Of a stretch of 54,004 nt of DNA, positions 51,478 through 54,004 are shown piece by piece (the first letter of the stretch is position 1; each line of letters begins with the position of its first letter). Under the pieces are notes generated by a model. The model was not told the DNA's origin, searched no databases, and saw nothing but the letters and a program-made list of their open reading frames with translations. The position numbers were made by a program, and so were the translations under genes. The DNA is from JBBRMU01 sp038230655 (GTDB taxonomy: Bacteria; Patescibacteriota; Microgenomatia; UBA1406; GWC2-37-13), in assembly GCA_038230655.1 (NCBI GenBank), contig JBBRMU010000006.1, forward strand, positions 1 to 54,004, written 5' to 3'.

Positions 51478-52044
51478 ATGGTTTTTATTGTTATTGTGAT
51501 CATCTTATTGCTGTTTGGGGTAGTTACCCTTTTTGCTTTTCCTCAACTTTCTCCAATTCCCTACTTCCCTTCAAATCCCAAAGATCTCAAAATGATTCTA
51601 AAGTTTCTCAATTTAAGAAATAATCAAGTTGTCGTTGATCTAGGAGCTGGTGATGGAATAATCATCTTTAAGGCGGCTACTCAATCCCTAGAAATGTCAC
51701 TGAATACTGAATATATCGCGATAGAAACTAACCCTGTTCTCGTGACTATACTTTTGATACGACGATTGCTCCATAAAAACCGTCGTAATATTCATATAGT
51801 TACCAAGGATCTATTTAAAGCTCACTATAGTAGTCTCATTTCCAAACAGATTAACGAGAAGAAATATCATCCCACCTTTTACCTCTATATCTCCCCATGG
51901 TTAATTAAGTCCGCTGTAGAACAGGTTCAAAAAACAGTCACAAACTTTGATGTTGTATCCTATTTTTATCCAGTTCCAATTCTGAAGGAACTTTCACAAC
52001 AAAAAGGAAGAAATAAAATTTTTTACTATAAAAGTAAAAGCTAA
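51478..52044 (+). CDS. Membrane-anchored SAM-dependent methyltransferase
   Basis: A 188-residue protein with one N-terminal membrane segment (about 2-20) and a class I methyltransferase domain: motif I VVDLGAGDGIIIFKAA and IAIETNPVL for the ribose-binding acidic residue. The layout resembles the ATPSCKMT/FAM173 group of membrane-bound lysine methyltransferases, but the substrate is unknown. The start is chosen from promoter spacing. The PAP2 phosphatase begins directly after its stop, so the two are co-transcribed. Confidence 0.82.
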   Translation: MVFIVIVIILLLFGVVTLFAFPQLSPIPYFPSNPKDLKMILKFLNLRNNQVVVDLGAGDGIIIFKAATQSLEMSLNTEYIAIETNPVLVTILLIRRLLHKNRRNIHIVTKDLFKAHYSSLISKQINEKKYHPTFYLYISPWLIKSAVEQVQKTVTNFDVVSYFYPVPILKELSQQKGRNKIFYYKSKS

Positions 52045-52599
52045 ATGTTTACTCAACTCATCAATTTTGATATCTCTGTCTCTCAATTTATAGCTTCCTT
52101 TATTCCCCATAATAGCTTTTTCAACTATTTTTTTTCTTTCCTCTCAATGAAAGGTTACTCTGTTTTTATCTGGATAGTTATTATTGTAGTCTTACTTTTT
52201 ATAGAAGAAAAAAGAGATAAAAAAAAGCACTTTATCATTTACTTTGTCGTAGCCTTTTTAATTTCTGGGTTACTTGTGACATTTGTCATAAAAAATGTCT
52301 TTCACCGACAGAGACCAGTAATACATTCTAAAACCTATTTCACTTGTCCAGCAGACTACTCTTTCCCATCGTCACATGCAGCAACAGCCTTTTCAGCAGC
52401 TTTAATTCTTTCAGCTTATGACAAAAAAAGAAGAACCTTTTACTATTTAATTGCTGCTCTTATTTCACTTTCGCGAATTTATCTCGAGTGTCACTATTTA
52501 TTGGATGTTATCGCCGGCGGCATCATAGGCTCAGGTATCAGCCGGCTTATTTTGTACCTACCCGGTAAATATTTCTTTAAAACCCGACTACCTGAATGA
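52045..52599 (+). CDS. PAP2-family phosphatase
   Basis: A 184-residue polytopic PAP2 (type 2 phosphatidic acid phosphatase) with about five membrane segments. The three motifs are present: KNVFHRQRP, PSSHAATAF and SRIYLECHYLLDV (SR-x5-H-x3-D). It probably dephosphorylates undecaprenyl pyrophosphate or a lipid phosphate, recycling the carrier for wall and glycan synthesis. It starts with no gap after the methyltransferase stop. Confidence 0.92.
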   Translation: MFTQLINFDISVSQFIASFIPHNSFFNYFFSFLSMKGYSVFIWIVIIVVLLFIEEKRDKKKHFIIYFVVAFLISGLLVTFVIKNVFHRQRPVIHSKTYFTCPADYSFPSSHAATAFSAALILSAYDKKRRTFYYLIAALISLSRIYLECHYLLDVIAGGIIGSGISRLILYLPGKYFFKTRLPE

Positions 52600-52624
52600 T
52601 TTTTTTTAAATACCAGCGATAGTT

Positions 52625-52666
52625 ATCCTTGTCATTTTTAGGTAGTTGATAAGGATTATTTTTATT
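52625..52666 (+). terminator. Weak stem-loop after the PAP2 gene
   Basis: ATCCTT (52625-52630) pairs with AAGGAT (52651-52656) and is followed by a T-rich tail. The stem is short and the loop long, so this is tentative. Confidence 0.35.
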
Positions 52667-52762
52667 CCACACTTTACCATTAGTTTGAATCTTTTGTATC
52701 ATTCAATAACATTACTTGTTGAGTGTATGTAATCAATATGTGTCATGTAAGAAGTAAGTAAG

Positions 52763-54004
52763 TTAAAGTGAGAGATTATTTTTTTCTACTGAAAAAAACT
52801 TTACTCTATCCCCACGGAACATGAGGTCAATATCCCCTACTGGGCCATTTCTGTGTTTTGCAATACTAAGCTTCATCATTTTTTGATTTGTTTCCATTAA
52901 ACCGTCACTCTCATCTTCCTGATATATAAACATGACAACGTCTGCATCTTGTTCAATAGCTCCAGACTCACGCAGATCAGCTAATTGTGGTCTCTTAATG
53001 CCTCTTTGTTCAACTGCGCGCGAAAGCTGGGATAACGATAGTACTGGAATACGAAGTTCGCGCGCAAGATTCTTTAATCCCTGCGAAACAAACGAAACTT
53101 CTTGAACACGTGAATCAAATCTTCTACCGGCATCAGCTAGTTGCAAATAATCTACAATCAACAACTGAAGATTTTTTTCAGCTTTTAGTTTACGAGCCTT
53201 TGTCCTCATCTCCAAAATAGATATCCCTGGTGTGTCGTCGATATAAATAGGTGCTTCGGATAACACCCCCATCGCCTCGGTAAGCCGCCGATAATCATCT
53301 TCAGATAACTTTCCTGTTTTCAATCTCCATGCATCGATATCAGCCTGACCTACCAATAAACGATCAACAAGCTCCTCTTTACTCATCTCCAACGAGAAGA
53401 AACCAACTGGCATTTTTTCTTTAGTTGCAATATGAAGTGCCATATTCAAAGCAAAGGTAGTTTTACCAACTCCCGGCCGAGCGGCTAATATTAAGAGATT
53501 CGCTTTTTGCATACCAGCTAACTTTGCATCAAGATCTCTAAAACCGGTTGGTATTCCTCTGAGTTGATTCCCATTCTTCGCAAACTCTTCCAATCTTTCA
53601 AAACTCTCGGAAAGTATGCTTTTTAAATCTATAAAGTCTCTATGGACGTTTTCCTGACTCAATGCAAAAATTTCACTTTCTGCCTCATCAAGCAGCATTT
53701 TGGCATCTCCAGTATCAGAAAATGCTTTCTCAACCATTCTGGAGGAAATTTCAATTAACTTTCTTTTACTATAGTGAGCTTTGACAATGTTGGCATAGTG
53801 TTCAATATAAGCTGAGGTTGGAACAGTATTTATTAAATCTGACAGATATGATCCCCCACCAATTTTCTTCAACTTTCCTTCTTTTTGAAGTTCATTTTTG
53901 AGCGTTACAAGATCAATTGGCTGTTGTTTCTCAAATAATGAGATCATTGAGTCAAAAATAACTTGATGCTCCATCATATAAAAATGGTTTGAGCGTAAAG
54001 ACTC
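52763..54004 (-). CDS. dnaB: Replicative DNA helicase DnaB (5' end outside the window)
   Basis: A DnaB-type hexameric helicase; 413 residues are visible and the frame remains open to the window edge. The N-terminal helical domain is partly missing: the visible start HFYMMEHQVIFDSMISLFEK matches the region about 45 residues into typical DnaB. Walker A is ARPGVGKTT, then FFSLEMSKEELVDRL, Walker B LLIVDYLQL, the LSQLSRAVEQR and DLRESGAIEQDADVVMF motifs. No intein is seen. An internal Met pair should not be taken as the start. Confidence 0.95.
   Translation of the reverse strand, partial: ESLRSNHFYMMEHQVIFDSMISLFEKQQPIDLVTLKNELQKEGKLKKIGGGSYLSDLINTVPTSAYIEHYANIVKAHYSKRKLIEISSRMVEKAFSDTGDAKMLLDEAESEIFALSQENVHRDFIDLKSILSESFERLEEFAKNGNQLRGIPTGFRDLDAKLAGMQKANLLILAARPGVGKTTFALNMALHIATKEKMPVGFFSLEMSKEELVDRLLVGQADIDAWRLKTGKLSEDDYRRLTEAMGVLSEAPIYIDDTPGISILEMRTKARKLKAEKNLQLLIVDYLQLADAGRRFDSRVQEVSFVSQGLKNLARELRIPVLSLSQLSRAVEQRGIKRPQLADLRESGAIEQDADVVMFIYQEDESDGLMETNQKMMKLSIAKHRNGPVGDIDLMFRGDRVKFFSVEKNNLSL

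Noticed and set aside
9649..54004. Integrated prophage or transposon
   Set aside because: No integrase, transposase, capsid, terminase or CRISPR genes or repeat arrays were seen, and gene content is housekeeping and envelope throughout.

Overview
The window looks like chromosomal DNA from an uncultured Patescibacteria (Candidate Phyla Radiation) bacterium, most likely Microgenomates-like. The base composition is AT-rich, genes are densely packed and often overlap by a few bases, and several extracytoplasmic proteins carry Pro/Thr-rich linkers. Small membrane proteins of unknown function are common. TGA is used normally as a stop (for example at the end of hflX), so the standard bacterial code applies. 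The lineage is an inference from gene style; no rRNA gene is present.

Layout. 1-4.3 kb: a multi-sensor histidine kinase with a single-domain response regulator, then hflX. 4.3-9.6 kb: a secreted phosphodiester-glycosidase-like protein, a stress cluster (PspC, YeaQ/YmgE-like, CsbD-like, peroxiredoxin), a possible intergenic RNA, a GIY-YIG protein and a DEAD-box helicase with a long leader. 9.6-19.7 kb: a dockerin protein, an O-antigen-ligase-like protein, obg, a KGG-like small protein, an exonuclease/GIY-YIG fusion, a DsbA-like oxidoreductase, a TrmB-like regulator, an aminotransferase, ddl and murF. 19.7-32.6 kb: a frameshifted Cys-rich secreted protein, a dihydrouridine synthase, a formyltransferase, an SGNH hydrolase, an ABC exporter, yaaA, an interrupted ITPase gene and a polysaccharide deacetylase. 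32.6-34.0 kb: 1.4 kb with no gene but with repeated motifs. 34-47.9 kb: GT-C glycosyltransferases, yebC, a Kef-type antiporter, a DksA-like protein overlapping a divergent lgt, an epimerase, a flippase-like protein and a CBS protein. 48-54 kb: an AsnRS-like protein behind a candidate attenuator, tRNA-Leu(CAA), small membrane proteins, a TerC/DUF475 protein, a membrane-anchored methyltransferase, a PAP2 phosphatase and dnaB cut by the window edge.

Two themes tie the genes together. First, cell-envelope building is well represented (ddl, murF, O-antigen ligase, PMT-type transferases, epimerase, flippase, deacetylase, PAP2), so the organism appears able to make peptidoglycan and surface glycan. 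Second, initiation signals fall into two classes. Many genes have a TATAAT-like -10 box placed so that the predicted transcript starts at or within a few bases of the start codon (leaderless mRNA). A few genes, mainly stress genes and the AsnRS-like gene, instead carry strong Shine-Dalgarno sequences.

The most unusual DNA is 32604-34040. It has eight TAGCCTC/GAGGCTA motifs, two head-to-head pairs of them, a 117-bp three-block imperfect inverted repeat, a near-identical 19-nt direct repeat, an 11-bp hairpin and one perfect DnaA box. It is a candidate origin or other cis-acting locus. At least five genes in the window are interrupted; without reads I cannot tell biological decay from assembly error.
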